Assembly: GCA_003220535.1 (NCBI GenBank)
Contig: QHSU01000081.1
Location: forward strand, 1 to 64,000
Direction of reading: 5' to 3'
Length of the DNA: 64,000 nucleotides
From: Candidatus Rokuibacteriota bacterium
GTDB taxonomy: Bacteria > Methylomirabilota > Methylomirabilia > Rokubacteriales > CSP1-6
The first letter of the stretch is position 1, and the number at the start of each line of letters is the position of its first letter. Positions 9,785-18,314 of this stretch are shown piece by piece. A program made the translations under genes and the position numbers. The notes beneath the pieces were generated by a model. That model saw nothing but the letters and a program-made list of their open reading frames with translations, ran no database searches and was not told the DNA's origin.

Positions 9785-9872
9785 AGGCTATTTATCGGAG
9801 CCTTGAGGACGGGTCATTGATCGGAGCTCGGAGGCCGGCTCAGAACGTGGGTGGCCTGAGAAAGGTGCGGGC
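9785..9872 (-). repeat. dispersed leader repeat, copy D (partial)
   Basis: The segment 9831-9872 matches the core of copy A (21334-21376) with only a few changes: GAGGCCGGCT, then GGGTGGCCTGAGA and AGGTGCGG in the same order and spacing. It lies between the urtC 3' end and the urtD start. It is oriented relative to urtD as the other copies are to their downstream genes. The last ~19 codons of urtC are written in this repeat. Confidence 0.7.
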
Positions 9873-10974
9873 CGTCAAGGGTCGCCCGAGCCCGGCGCTT
9901 TGTGAGGATCCGGTGGACGCGCGATCCCAGCCGGCCCAGGGCGCCGACGATCCCGTCGGGGAAGAACAGGACCGCGCCCATGAAGAGCCCCCCCAGAAAG
10001 AGCAGCCAGAAGTCGGGATAGCTCGTGGTGAGCCAGCTCTGGATCCAGTTCACACCGAACGCGCCCAGCACCGCGCCGTAGAGCGTGCCGCGCCCGCCCG
10101 CAGCGACCCACACCACCATCTCAATCGAGGGCAGCACCCCGATCTTCGCCGGTGTGATGATGCCCACCTGCGGCGCGTAGAGCGCGCCGGCGACCCCGGC
10201 GAGCACCGCCGAGACCACGAACACGAAAAGCTTGTAGGCCGCCGGCGAGTAGCCGGAGAAGAGCACCCGGGTCTCGCTATCGCGGATGGCGACGATGACC
10301 TTGCCGGCGCGGGTGAGCGTGATCCAGCGGCACAGCAGGTACGCGGCGGCCAGGGTGAGCGCCGTGACCAGGTAGAGGGCGCGCTGGGTTCCCGGCTGGT
10401 TCAGCGGGAAGCCGAAGACCGTCTTGAAGTCGGCGAGCCCGTTGGTGCCGCCGAGGTTCATCTCGTTGCGGTTGAACACGAGCCATGCGCTGAGCGCCAG
10501 CGCCTGCGTGATGATCGAGAAGTACACCCCGCGGATCCGGCTCCGGAACGCGAGGTAGCCGAAGGCGAGACCGAAGAGCCCGGGGACCAGCACGATCGCG
10601 GCCAGCGTGAACACGCTGCTGTGGAAGGGCTGCCAGAAGAGCGGCAGCGCGGTGACCTGGTTCCACACCATGAAGTCGGGCAAGGCGCTCTGGTAGACGC
10701 TCTTCGAGCCGATCTCGAGCATGAGGTGCATGCCCATCGCGTAGGCCCCGAGGCCGAAGAACACGCCGTGGCCGAGCGAGAGCACGCCGGCGTATCCCCA
10801 GAGCAGATCGAGCCCGAGGGCCAGGATCGCGTAGGTGAGGAACTTGCCGAAGAGATTGAGCGTGAAGTTCGAGACCGCGAGCGACGAGCTGGGCGGCAGC
10901 ATGTTGCAGAGGGGCAGCACGGCCGCCAGCGCGACCGCCACGATGCCGAGCGCCACCGCCTCACGCTTCGGCAT
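9814..10974 (-). CDS. urtC: urea ABC transporter permease UrtC
   Basis: A 386-residue polytopic permease of the LivM-like class with about eight to ten hydrophobic segments. Diagnostic stretches are ALGLDLLWGYAGVLSLGHGVFFGLGAYAMGMHLM near the N-terminus and VSAVLAGVAGALYAPQVGIITPAKIG further on. The ATG of MPKREAVALG (10974) is chosen because the 52 codons upstream overlap urtB and are arginine/serine-rich. It overlaps the urtB end by 14 bases. The C-terminal ~19 residues (LSQATHVLSRPPSSDQ region) come from a dispersed repeat, so the native C-terminus has probably been replaced. Confidence 0.92.
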   Translation of the reverse strand: MPKREAVALGIVAVALAAVLPLCNMLPPSSSLAVSNFTLNLFGKFLTYAILALGLDLLWGYAGVLSLGHGVFFGLGAYAMGMHLMLEIGSKSVYQSALPDFMVWNQVTALPLFWQPFHSSVFTLAAIVLVPGLFGLAFGYLAFRSRIRGVYFSIITQALALSAWLVFNRNEMNLGGTNGLADFKTVFGFPLNQPGTQRALYLVTALTLAAAYLLCRWITLTRAGKVIVAIRDSETRVLFSGYSPAAYKLFVFVVSAVLAGVAGALYAPQVGIITPAKIGVLPSIEMVVWVAAGGRGTLYGAVLGAFGVNWIQSWLTTSYPDFWLLFLGGLFMGAVLFFPDGIVGALGRLGSRVHRILTKRRARATLDGPHLSQATHVLSRPPSSDQ

Positions 10975-12628
10975 TCCGCCCCCGCGTCGCGAAGAGACCG
11001 GCCGGCCGCCGCTGGAGGAACAGGATGACGGCGACGAGGATCGCGACCTTGCCGAAGACCGCGCCGAGCGCCGGCTCGATCCCCTTGGTGAGGCCGCCGA
11101 GCCCCGCCGAGGCGAGAATCGTCCCCGCAAGCTTGCCGACGCCGCCGGTGACGACGACCATGAACGAGTCCACGATGTAGTTCTGGCCGAGCGACGGCCC
11201 GACGTTGCCGATCTGGGTGAGCGCGCAGCCGGCGAGCCCCGCGAGCCCGGCGCCGAAGGCGAACGTCGTCGCGTCCACGACCCCCGCGCGCACGCCCAGG
11301 CACGAGCTCATCGCGCGGTTCTGGGTCACCGCCCGGATGCGCAGGCCCGCGCTCGTCCGGAAGAGGAGCCAGTACATCGCGGCGACCGACACCGTCGCGA
11401 GCCCGATGATGAAGACGCGGTTGTACGGTAGCGTGAGCCCCACCATCACCGGCACGCCGCCCGAGAGCCACGACGGCGAGCTCACGTCCACGTTCGCCGC
11501 GCCGAACCAGAGGCGCAGCCCCTGCTGGATGATCAGCGACGCGCCCCACGTCAAGAGCAGCGTCTCCAGCGGCCGCCCGTAGAGGAACCGGATGACCCCC
11601 CGCTCGAGGGCGAGCCCCACGACCGCCGCCACCAGGAACGAGACCGGCAGCGCCAGGAGGAAGTAGGAGTCGAAGTGCGCCGGCCACGCGGCGCGGAACC
11701 AGTTCTGCACCACGAACGTCGCGTACGCGCCGAGCGCCATCAGCTCGCCGTGCGCCATGTTGATCACGCCCATGAGGCCGAAGACGACCGCGAGGCCCAG
11801 GGCCATGAGGAGCAAGATCGACGCGAGCGAGGCGCCCTGGAACAGCGTCTCGACGGTTCGCGTCAGGAGGCCCCAGCGCTCGATGCCACGGATCGCGTGG
11901 ACCGCGGCGTCGCGCTCGGCCGGCGAGGCGGCCGTGTCCGCCGCCAGCTGCTGGAGCGCCGGGACCGCGCTCTCCGAGTGCAGGTCGCCGAGCGTCCGCG
12001 CCGCCGCCGCGCGCAGCGCCGGGGCGCCGTGGGTCAGGTGGATCAGCGCCAGCGCCTCCGCGAGCGCGTGGCGGACCCAGCGATCGCCTTCCTTCTTGAG
12101 CGCCGCCTCCACGACCGGTGCCGCGCCGGCGGCGGCTTGATTCCCCAGCTTGACGGCGGCGCCGCGCCGAACCGCGGGGTCCGGGTCGGCGAGCTGCACC
12201 TGCGTCTCGCCGGCGTCGAGGAACGGCTTGATGGCGAGCCGGAGCTTCCGATCGGCCGCGACTTCCTTCAGCTCGGTCAGCGGCACCGTGCCGAGCGGCT
12301 CGCGATCGTAGGCGCCCGCGATGTCGATCACGTCCTGGTCGCCGCGGGTGGCCCTGGTGCCGCCGACCACGAGCTCGGTCTTGCCGGCGTCCGTGCGCGC
12401 GTAGACGCTGCCGTCACGCAGGGCCAGGAGGAACTGGAGCCACTTCGGGTCGCGCGTCCGGCCGAGGACGGTGACGGCCGCTTCCCGCTTGTCGGCGTCG
12501 TCGCCTGTGAGGTCCGCCAGAGCGCCCACGATCTCGGGGGACGGCGCGGCGGCGGTCGCCGCGTGGCCCGCCGCCCCCGCGGCGAGCCACACGACCAACG
12601 AAAGAAGTACGGTGAGACGGTCGCTCAC
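10961..12628 (-). CDS. urtB: urea ABC transporter permease UrtB with long N-terminal domain
   Basis: A 555-residue protein. Residues 1-24 form a signal peptide (LLSLVVWLAAGAAGHA). Residues ~28-260 are an alpha-helical, HEAT-like exported region (repeated LADLTGDD, VRRGAAVKLGNQA, LRAAAARTLGDL units). Residues ~265-555 are the LivH-like membrane domain with GLMGVINMAHGELMALGAYATF and CALTQIGNVGPSLGQNYIVDSF. A long N-terminal domain is normal for the UrtB family, though its role is unknown. The GTG start at 12628 overlaps the urtA stop by four bases; the frame extends upstream into urtA without homology. Confidence 0.92.
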   Translation of the reverse strand: MSDRLTVLLSLVVWLAAGAAGHAATAAAPSPEIVGALADLTGDDADKREAAVTVLGRTRDPKWLQFLLALRDGSVYARTDAGKTELVVGGTRATRGDQDVIDIAGAYDREPLGTVPLTELKEVAADRKLRLAIKPFLDAGETQVQLADPDPAVRRGAAVKLGNQAAAGAAPVVEAALKKEGDRWVRHALAEALALIHLTHGAPALRAAAARTLGDLHSESAVPALQQLAADTAASPAERDAAVHAIRGIERWGLLTRTVETLFQGASLASILLLMALGLAVVFGLMGVINMAHGELMALGAYATFVVQNWFRAAWPAHFDSYFLLALPVSFLVAAVVGLALERGVIRFLYGRPLETLLLTWGASLIIQQGLRLWFGAANVDVSSPSWLSGGVPVMVGLTLPYNRVFIIGLATVSVAAMYWLLFRTSAGLRIRAVTQNRAMSSCLGVRAGVVDATTFAFGAGLAGLAGCALTQIGNVGPSLGQNYIVDSFMVVVTGGVGKLAGTILASAGLGGLTKGIEPALGAVFGKVAILVAVILFLQRRPAGLFATRGRNAEA

Positions 12629-13917
12629 GCTTTCTTCTGATACGTGCCCTGGTGCTTCACCCAGTCGCAAGCCTTGTCCGGGCTCGTGTACTTGCTCCAC
12701 GGCTCCGGCTCGACGAGGCCCTTGGTGCGCGAGATGATCTTGAACTGGCCGTCCTTCAAGATTTCGCCGATGAGCACCGGCCGGTAGGTGTGGTGGTTGA
12801 CCTCGTGCATCTTGATCGTCCCGCTCGGCGCCGGGAACGTCTGGCCGTAGACCGCCTTGCGGACCGGGTCGACGTCAAAGCTCTTGGCCTTCTCGACAGC
12901 CTGCTTCCACACGTAGACGCCGAAGTAGGCCGCCTCCATCGGGTCGTCGGTGACGCGCTTGTCGCCGCCGGGAAGATTGGCCTTCTTCGCGTACGCCTTG
13001 AACGCCTGCACGAACTTCTTGTTGTTCGCGGTCTCCACCGACTGGAAGTAGTTCCAGGCGGCGAGGTGGCCGACGAGGGCAGAGGTGTCCATGCCGCGCA
13101 GCTCGTCCTCGGCGACGCTGTAGGCCATGATCGGCGCGTTCTCCGAGCGCAGGCCCTGGTTGGCGAATTCCTTGTAGAACGGCACGTTCGAGTCGCCGTT
13201 GATCGTCGACAGCACGCACGCGTTGCCGCCCGACGAGAAGCGTTTGATCTTGCCGACGATCGTCTGGTAGTCCTGATGGTTGAACGGAGTGTATTCCTCG
13301 GCGATGTTGTCGGCCGGCACGCCCTTGGCGACCAGGAAGGCGCGGAGGATCTTGTTCGCGGTGCGCGGGAACACGTAGTCGGTCCCCAGCAGATAGAACT
13401 TCTTGTAGCCGCCGCCCTCTTTGGACATCAGGTATTCGGCGCCCGGGATCAGCTGCTGGTTGGGCGTGGCGCCGGTGTAGAAGACGTTCTTCGAGCACTC
13501 CTCGCCTTCGTACTGCACAGGGTAGAAGAGCAGGCCGTTGTTGTTCTCGAAGACGGGCAGGACCGACTTGCGGCTGACCGAGGTCCAGCAGCCGAAGACC
13601 ACCGCCACCTTGTCCTGGAGCAGGAGCTGCTTGGCCTTCTCGGCGAAGAGATCCCAGTTGGACGCCGGGTCGACGACGACGGGCGAGATCTTCTTGCCCA
13701 TCACGCCGCCCTTGGCGTTGATCTCCTCGACGGCCATGAGCACGACGTCCCGTAGCGAGACCTCGCTGATGGCCATCGTACCCGAGAGCGAGTGCAGGAC
13801 ACCGATCTTGACCGTCTCTTGCGCCCTCAGGACGTGTGGGAACCCGAGGCCGGCGCCGAGCGCCGTGCCCGCCGCCAGTCCCCCTTTGATGAAGTCGCGA
13901 CGTGAGTACTCCGCCAT
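12625..13917 (-). CDS. urtA: urea ABC transporter substrate-binding protein UrtA
   Basis: A 430-residue periplasmic urea-binding protein. The N-terminus has a twin-arginine-type signal (EYSRRDFIKGGLAAG followed by a hydrophobic stretch and FPHVLRAQE). The mature part, IGVLHSLSGTMAISE through NNNGLLFYPVQYEGEECSKNVFYTGA to MEAAYFGVYVWKQAVEKA, is characteristic of UrtA. Two ATGs are adjacent; the second (13917) has a GGAG at the better distance of six bases. A sigma-54 site at 14011-14026 and a 24-base-stem double hairpin lie upstream. It should be the most highly expressed gene of the urea island. Confidence 0.95.
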   Translation of the reverse strand: MAEYSRRDFIKGGLAAGTALGAGLGFPHVLRAQETVKIGVLHSLSGTMAISEVSLRDVVLMAVEEINAKGGVMGKKISPVVVDPASNWDLFAEKAKQLLLQDKVAVVFGCWTSVSRKSVLPVFENNNGLLFYPVQYEGEECSKNVFYTGATPNQQLIPGAEYLMSKEGGGYKKFYLLGTDYVFPRTANKILRAFLVAKGVPADNIAEEYTPFNHQDYQTIVGKIKRFSSGGNACVLSTINGDSNVPFYKEFANQGLRSENAPIMAYSVAEDELRGMDTSALVGHLAAWNYFQSVETANNKKFVQAFKAYAKKANLPGGDKRVTDDPMEAAYFGVYVWKQAVEKAKSFDVDPVRKAVYGQTFPAPSGTIKMHEVNHHTYRPVLIGEILKDGQFKIISRTKGLVEPEPWSKYTSPDKACDWVKHQGTYQKKA

Positions 13918-13948
13918 CATCGTCTCCTTTCGGTGGTTGAGTGGTCTC

Positions 13949-13996
13949 GGTCGCGACATCATTGGCGCGTCCCCTGCGGACGCTCTTGGCCGCAGG
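13949..13996 (-). promoter_or_regulatory. tandem hairpins in the urtA leader, candidate ANTAR target
   Basis: On the minus strand, hairpin 1 pairs CCTGCGG (13996-13990) with CCGCAGG (13979-13973). Hairpin 2 follows without a gap and pairs GG-A-CGCG (13972-13966) with CGCG-A-CC (13955-13949), with one A-A mismatch. Both have 10-base loops of the same form, CCAAnnnnGT, and in both a C-G pair can close an internal hexaloop. ANTAR proteins are known to bind two adjacent hairpins with hexanucleotide loops having A at position 1 and G at position 4. Loop 2 (AATGAT) fits; loop 1 (AAGAGC) has A1 but not G4. An ANTAR gene lies just upstream. Confidence 0.5.
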
Positions 13997-14010
13997 CACG
14001 TGCGCATGGC

Positions 14011-14026
14011 AGCAAAGGGCGTACCG
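14011..14026 (-). promoter_or_regulatory. sigma-54 promoter of the urt-ure operon
   Basis: The minus strand reads CGGTACGCCCTTTGCT, which has the invariant GG and GC of a -24/-12 promoter at the exact 10-base spacing and differs from TGGCACGNNNNTTGCT at two positions. The predicted transcript start near 14000 would give an ~80-base leader carrying the tandem hairpins. Nitrogen control through NtrC-like activators is inferred; I found no clear NtrC palindrome. Confidence 0.65.
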
Positions 14027-14082
14027 AAGACGCTACTTCTTTGTTTTCAGTGGGTTGGGTGCTGGTGCGTCAGAGTTTATGC

Positions 14083-14679
14083 TCAATGCGTAGGCACGTC
14101 GGACGCGAGTGACTCCGACACGAGCAGTGCCTTGGCGATGTCCACCATCGGGCGACGGCTATCCATCGCGGCCCGGCGCAGCCGACGGAACGCCGCGTCT
14201 TCGCTCAGCTGATACCGCGCCATCAACCGCCCCTTCGCCCGTTCGATGATCTTGCGCTCTTCGAGCGAGCGGCGCAGGGCGACGGTCTCGCGGAACCGGG
14301 CGACAGCCAGGTCGAGCACCGGCGCGAGCTCCGCCGAGCGTAGAGGTTTGAGGAGGTAGGACATCACGCCGGCGGCGCGCGCTCGATCGACGAGCTCCTG
14401 CCGCGTGTGGCTCGTGAAGAGCACCACGGGGCAGCCTGCGTCGATCACCTGGCGCGCCGCTTCGATGCCGTCTCCGTCGGGCAGACCGACGGCGAAGACG
14501 GCGACATCGGGGCTCGCTCGCCGCACGAGCGCCAGCGCGTCGACGCACCGAACGGCCTCGCCAACCACCTCGCCCCCCGCCGCCCAGATGGCGGCGCGAA
14601 GCGCCGCGCGCGAGCGCTCGTGATCGTCGAGAATCGCGACCCGCCAGCGTGGGTCGGACTTCGGCCCGTCACTCGCCAT
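14083..14679 (-). CDS. ANTAR-domain response regulator (NasT/AmiR-like antiterminator)
   Basis: A 198-residue protein. The N-terminal receiver (about residues 11-125) has VAILDDHERSRAAL and later FTSH and LLKPL motifs. The phosphoacceptor position reads VAVFAVGLPDGDG, where the expected aspartate after the hydrophobic strand is missing, so control by classical phosphorylation is doubtful. The C-terminal ANTAR RNA-binding domain is clear: RRSLEERKIIERAKGRLMARYQLSEDAAFRRLRRAAMDSRRPMVDIAKALL. Such proteins bind leader RNA and prevent termination. It sits between glnA and urtA on the same strand. The frame runs six codons further to a TTG; I prefer the ATG at 14679, and neither start has a good ribosome site. 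Confidence 0.88.
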   Translation of the reverse strand: MASDGPKSDPRWRVAILDDHERSRAALRAAIWAAGGEVVGEAVRCVDALALVRRASPDVAVFAVGLPDGDGIEAARQVIDAGCPVVLFTSHTRQELVDRARAAGVMSYLLKPLRSAELAPVLDLAVARFRETVALRRSLEERKIIERAKGRLMARYQLSEDAAFRRLRRAAMDSRRPMVDIAKALLVSESLASDVPTH

Positions 14680-14865
14680 GGCGATGATGCGTCGCAAGCG
14701 CGGTGCCAGAGTCGGGTTCAGGAAATCAACCGCTTAGGCGCTGCGCCCCACCGCGCCATGCTCAGCGACCCGGCACCTCCGCCAACCCTGCCACATTCCA
14801 TAGCAGACTCGTTGACAGAACCGTTGACGTACGGCAGCGCGATGAATGGAGTCGGCTGGGGGGCC

Positions 14866-14893
14866 ATCGGGGGGAGCAGCCGCTCCCCCCGAT
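14866..14893 (-). terminator. hairpin terminator after glnA
   Basis: Perfect 12-base arms ATCGGGGGGAGC (14866-14877) and GCTCCCCCCGAT (14882-14893) enclose a four-base loop and begin six bases after the glnA TAG. It is one of the most stable hairpins in the window. No T-run follows, but its position suggests that it ends or stabilises the glnA message and leaves the ANTAR gene to its own promoter. Confidence 0.6.
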
Positions 14894-14899
14894 CTTCAA

Positions 14900-16324
14900 C
14901 TAAATATCGAAGTAGAGCGCGAACTCCCAGGGATGCGGGCGCAACCGGACCGCGTCCACCTCGTTCTTGCGCTTGTACTCGATCCACGTCTCGATGACGT
15001 CGGGCGTGAACACGTCGCCCTTGAGGAGCCAGTCGTGGGACTTCTCGAGGTTGTCGAGGACGATACTGAGATCGCCGGGCAGCTGCTTGATCTTCTTCGC
15101 CTCTGCTGGCGGCAACTCGTAGAGGTCCTTGTCGACCGGCTTGCCTGGATCGATCTTGTTAGCGATTCCGTCGAGGCCCGCCATGAGGCACGCCGAGAAC
15201 GAGAGGTAGGGGTTGCAGGTCGGGTCAGGAGTCCTGAATTCAATTCGTTTCGCGCCTTCGGACTTGGAATACATCGGGATGCGGATGCAGGCTGACCGGT
15301 TGCGCTGGCTGTAGACGAGGTTGATCGGCGCTTCATAACCCGGAACGAGCCGCTTGTAGGAGTTGGTCGACGGCGCGATCAGGGCGAGCAGTGCCGGCGC
15401 GTGCTTGAGGATGCCGCCGATGTAGTAGAGACAGTTCTTCGAGATGTCGGCGTAGCCGCCCCGCTCGTAAAAGAGGTTCTTGCCGTTCTTCCAGAGGGAC
15501 TGGTGGGTGTGCATGCCGGAGCCGTTGTCCTGGAAGAGAGGCTTGGGCATGAACGTCGCGGTCTTGCCCCACTTGCGCGCGGTGTTCTTCGCGCAGTACT
15601 TGTACCAGCACACCTTGTCGGCCATCTTGGTCAGCGTGTCGTAGCGCATGTCGACTTCGGTCTGGCCGCCCGTCGCTACCTCGTGGTGGTGCACCTCGAT
15701 GCGGACGCCGACGGACTCGAGCGCCAGCACCATGTCCGACCGGATGTCTTGGAACTTGTCCATCGGCGGCACCGGGAAGTAGCCCTGCTTGTAGCGAGGC
15801 TTGTAGCCGAGGTTCGGCTGCTCGGCCGTCCCCTCCTTGCCGGTGTTCCAGGCGCCCGCCTCGGAGTCGATGAAGTAGTAGCCCGCGTTGTAGGTCTGGT
15901 CGAAGCGGATCGAGTCGAAGAAGAAGAACTCGAGCTCGGGGCCGATGTAGACCGTGTCGGCGAGCCCGGTCTTCTTGAGATACGCCTCGGCCTTCTGGGC
16001 GATGTACCGCGGATCGCGCGTGTACCACTTGCCCGTGACCGGATCCTTGACGTTGCAGATCACCACGAGCGTCGGCACTGCAGTGAACGGATCCATCACG
16101 GCCGAGTTGGGATCGGGGATCAGCAACATGTCGGATTCGTCGATCGTCTGGAAGCCGCGGATCGACGATCCGTCGAAGCCCAGGCCGTCCTCGAAGATGT
16201 CTTCGTTCAGCTCGGACACCGGGATCGAGAAGTGCTGCCAGAGCCCCGGCAGGTCGATGAACCGGAGATCGACGATCTTGGCGCCCTTCTCCTTGGCCAG
16301 CTTGAGCACGTCCTTCGCGGTCAT
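14900..16324 (-). CDS. glnA: glutamine synthetase type I
   Basis: A 474-residue GS that condenses glutamate and ammonia with ATP. The N-terminal VDLRFIDLPGLWQHFSIPV and GLGFDGSSIRGFQTIDESDM, the HQSLWKNGKN ATP-site stretch and KRLVPGYEAPINLVYSQRNRSACIRIP are diagnostic. The adenylylation tyrosine is conserved in DLYELPPAEAKKIKQLPG near the C-terminus, so this is a GSI-beta-type enzyme probably controlled by GlnE. It lies 88 bases downstream of amt, with an AGAAGGAG ribosome site. The glnK-amt-glnA order ties ammonium uptake to assimilation. Confidence 0.97.
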   Translation of the reverse strand: MTAKDVLKLAKEKGAKIVDLRFIDLPGLWQHFSIPVSELNEDIFEDGLGFDGSSIRGFQTIDESDMLLIPDPNSAVMDPFTAVPTLVVICNVKDPVTGKWYTRDPRYIAQKAEAYLKKTGLADTVYIGPELEFFFFDSIRFDQTYNAGYYFIDSEAGAWNTGKEGTAEQPNLGYKPRYKQGYFPVPPMDKFQDIRSDMVLALESVGVRIEVHHHEVATGGQTEVDMRYDTLTKMADKVCWYKYCAKNTARKWGKTATFMPKPLFQDNGSGMHTHQSLWKNGKNLFYERGGYADISKNCLYYIGGILKHAPALLALIAPSTNSYKRLVPGYEAPINLVYSQRNRSACIRIPMYSKSEGAKRIEFRTPDPTCNPYLSFSACLMAGLDGIANKIDPGKPVDKDLYELPPAEAKKIKQLPGDLSIVLDNLEKSHDWLLKGDVFTPDVIETWIEYKRKNEVDAVRLRPHPWEFALYFDI

Positions 16325-16378
16325 GCAAAACTCCTTCTCTGCTGAGTGATGAACAGCCCGCCTACCTTACGGTCAACC

Positions 16379-16399
16379 GCGGGGCGAATCAAGCCCCGC
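16379..16399 (-). terminator. hairpin between amt and glnA
   Basis: Perfect seven-base arms GCGGGGC (16379-16385) and GCCCCGC (16393-16399) enclose a seven-base loop, 13 bases after the amt stop. No T-run follows. It may partly end the glnK-amt message or set the glnA level. Just downstream on the minus strand, a TTGACC could be a -35 box, but the matching -10 is poor. Confidence 0.45.
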
Positions 16400-16412
16400 T
16401 CGGCGCACCGGC

Positions 16413-17897
16413 TCAATGGGCCACCCGCGCTTTGCCCTCCGCTCCTCGCACGGGTTCGGCGGCCCCACCGGCCTGCGCTCCGAACTCGCCGTATCCACCT
16501 CCCGCGGCATATGCCGTCTCGGAGTGCTGGGAGAGATCCAGCCCGACCGCCTCGTCCTCGGCGGTGACGCGCAGCCCAACGATGGCGTCGACGACCTTGA
16601 GGATGATGGCGGTCATGACGATCGCCAGCACGTAGGTCGATACCACCGCGACGATCTGGATCCACAGCTGGCCGGGATTGCCGTAGAAGAGCCCGTCACC
16701 GCCTCCGTCGTTGACAGCCTTGGTCGCGAACAGCCCGGTCGCCAGGGCGCCCCAGGTCCCCCCGACCCCGTGCACGCCGACCACGTCGAGCGAGTCGTCG
16801 TACCCGAGCTTCGTCTTGATGTTGCACGCCGCGTAGCAGAGCGCACCGGCCACGGCGCCGATGATCACTGAGGCCATCGGGGTGACGTATCCCGACGCCG
16901 GCGTGATCGCGACGAGGCCCGCGACGGCCCCGGAGGCCGCGCCCAGCACCGTGGGCTTGCCGCGGCTCATCCACTCCGTGAACATCCAGCCGAGCGCCGC
17001 GGCGGCGGCGCCGGTGTTGGTCGCCGTGAACGCGCTGACCGCGAGGCCGTTGGCCTCGAGGGCGCTACCGGCGTTGAACCCGAACCACCCGACCCAGAGC
17101 AGCGCCGCGCCCATCACCGTCATCGGCAGATTGTGGGGCTGCATCGGCTGCTGGCCGTAGCCCCGGCGCTTTCCGATCATGAGCGCGCAGACGAGCGCCG
17201 ACACCCCCGACGAGATGTGGACGACCGTGCCGCCCGCGAAGTCGAGCGCGCCGAGCTTCTTGAGCCAGCCGCCGTCGCCCCAGACCCAGTGGGCCAGCGG
17301 ATCGTACACGAGCGTCGCCCACAGAAGCGTGAAGAGCAGGAAGCCCGAGAACTTCTTCCGCTCGGCGAACGTGCCGGTGATCAGCGCGGGCGTGATGATC
17401 GCGAACATCATCTGGAAGAGCATGAAGGCCTGGTGCGGGATCGTCTTGGAATAGGCGTCGAAGGGCTCAAGGCCGACGCCCCTCAGGCCGATCCAGTCCA
17501 GGCCGCCGATGATCCCGCCCTTGTCGGGGCCGAAGGCGAGGCTGTAGCCCCAGAGCACCCACTGCACCGAGATGAGCGCCGCGATAATGAAGCTATGCAT
17601 GAGCGTCCCGAGCGCGTTCTTCTGTCGCACCATGCCGCCGTAAAAGAGCGCCAGGCCCGGGGCGGTCATCATCAGGACGAGGACCGACGAGGTGAGCATC
17701 CACGCCGTGTCTCCCTTGTCGATCTTGGACGCGGGCGCGGCAGCCGGAGCGAGCGCCCCAGGAGCGCCGGCCGGAGGGGCCGGGGCTGTGGGCGCCGTGG
17801 ACATGCCCGCCGGCGGGGTCGGCTGCTGAGCAATCGCCACAAACGTTGTGGCACTCAGCACCAGCAGCGTTGCCAGTGCGAGAGTCAATCGTTTCAC
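16413..17897 (-). CDS. amt: ammonium transporter Amt
   Basis: A 494-residue Amt/MEP/Rh channel. Residues 1-23 are a signal peptide (LTLALATLLVLSATTFVAIAQ). A Pro/Ala-rich linker follows to about residue 55, then eleven membrane segments. Pore features are seen in GTFAERKKFSGFLLFTLLWATLVYDPLAHWVWG (first pore histidine), GALDFAGGTVVHISSGVSALV, and HGVGGTWGALATGLFA (second pore histidine). The cytoplasmic tail is Gly/Ala-rich. The GTG at 17897 has GGGAGG seven bases before it and is preferred over an ATG seven codons upstream. It follows glnK by 51 bases, the classical pair in which GlnK plugs the channel. Confidence 0.95.
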   Translation of the reverse strand: MKRLTLALATLLVLSATTFVAIAQQPTPPAGMSTAPTAPAPPAGAPGALAPAAAPASKIDKGDTAWMLTSSVLVLMMTAPGLALFYGGMVRQKNALGTLMHSFIIAALISVQWVLWGYSLAFGPDKGGIIGGLDWIGLRGVGLEPFDAYSKTIPHQAFMLFQMMFAIITPALITGTFAERKKFSGFLLFTLLWATLVYDPLAHWVWGDGGWLKKLGALDFAGGTVVHISSGVSALVCALMIGKRRGYGQQPMQPHNLPMTVMGAALLWVGWFGFNAGSALEANGLAVSAFTATNTGAAAAALGWMFTEWMSRGKPTVLGAASGAVAGLVAITPASGYVTPMASVIIGAVAGALCYAACNIKTKLGYDDSLDVVGVHGVGGTWGALATGLFATKAVNDGGGDGLFYGNPGQLWIQIVAVVSTYVLAIVMTAIILKVVDAIVGLRVTAEDEAVGLDLSQHSETAYAAGGGYGEFGAQAGGAAEPVRGAEGKARVAH

Positions 17898-17948
17898 GGT
17901 AGGTCCTCCCTTTGTCAAGGACGCGCTCGCTCGCGGTGATGTTCCCTG

Positions 17949-18287
17949 TTAGAGGGCGCTCTCGTCGCGCTCGCCCGTGCGGATCCGTACCGCTGACTCG
18001 ACCGGATGGACGAAGATCTTGCCGTCGCCGATGTTGCCGGTCTTGGCCGCCGCCGCCATCACCTCGGAGACCTTGTCCACGATGCGGTCGGGTACGACGA
18101 CCTCGATCTTGATCTTGGGGAGGAAGTCCACCGTGTACTCACCGCCGCGATAGAGCTCCGTGTGGCCTTTCTGGCGACCGAACCCACGCACCTCCGACAC
18201 GGTCATGCCGATCACTCCGATAGAGGTGAGCGCCTCTTTGACGTCGTCGAGCTTGAACGGCTTGATAATGGCCTCGATTTTTTTCAT
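17949..18287 (-). CDS. glnK: PII nitrogen regulatory protein GlnK/GlnB
   Basis: A 112-residue PII protein. The start MKKIEAIIKPFKLDDVKEAL, the T-loop GRQKGHTELYRGGEYTVDFLPK with the uridylylation tyrosine (GEYTV), the B-loop TGNIGDGKIFV and the C-terminal VRIRTGERDESAL are all canonical. It binds ATP/ADP and 2-oxoglutarate and signals nitrogen status. Linkage to amt indicates the GlnK role of gating ammonium transport. GGAGG precedes the ATG, and a near-consensus sigma-54 promoter lies 28 bases upstream. Confidence 0.96.
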   Translation of the reverse strand: MKKIEAIIKPFKLDDVKEALTSIGVIGMTVSEVRGFGRQKGHTELYRGGEYTVDFLPKIKIEVVVPDRIVDKVSEVMAAAAKTGNIGDGKIFVHPVESAVRIRTGERDESAL

Positions 18288-18314
18288 CGGGGTTCCTCCC
18301 GGCGCGTTCCGTCA

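Noticed and set aside
16325..16378. A sigma-70 promoter for glnA at TTGACC
   Set aside because: The hexamer 17 bases downstream (TTCATC) matches the -10 consensus poorly.
17906..17935. A CGCG-AGCGAG-CGCG hexaloop hairpin in the amt leader as a second ANTAR site
   Set aside because: The loop has A1 and G4, but the stem is only four pairs and the neighbouring hairpin has a tetraloop; too weak to claim.
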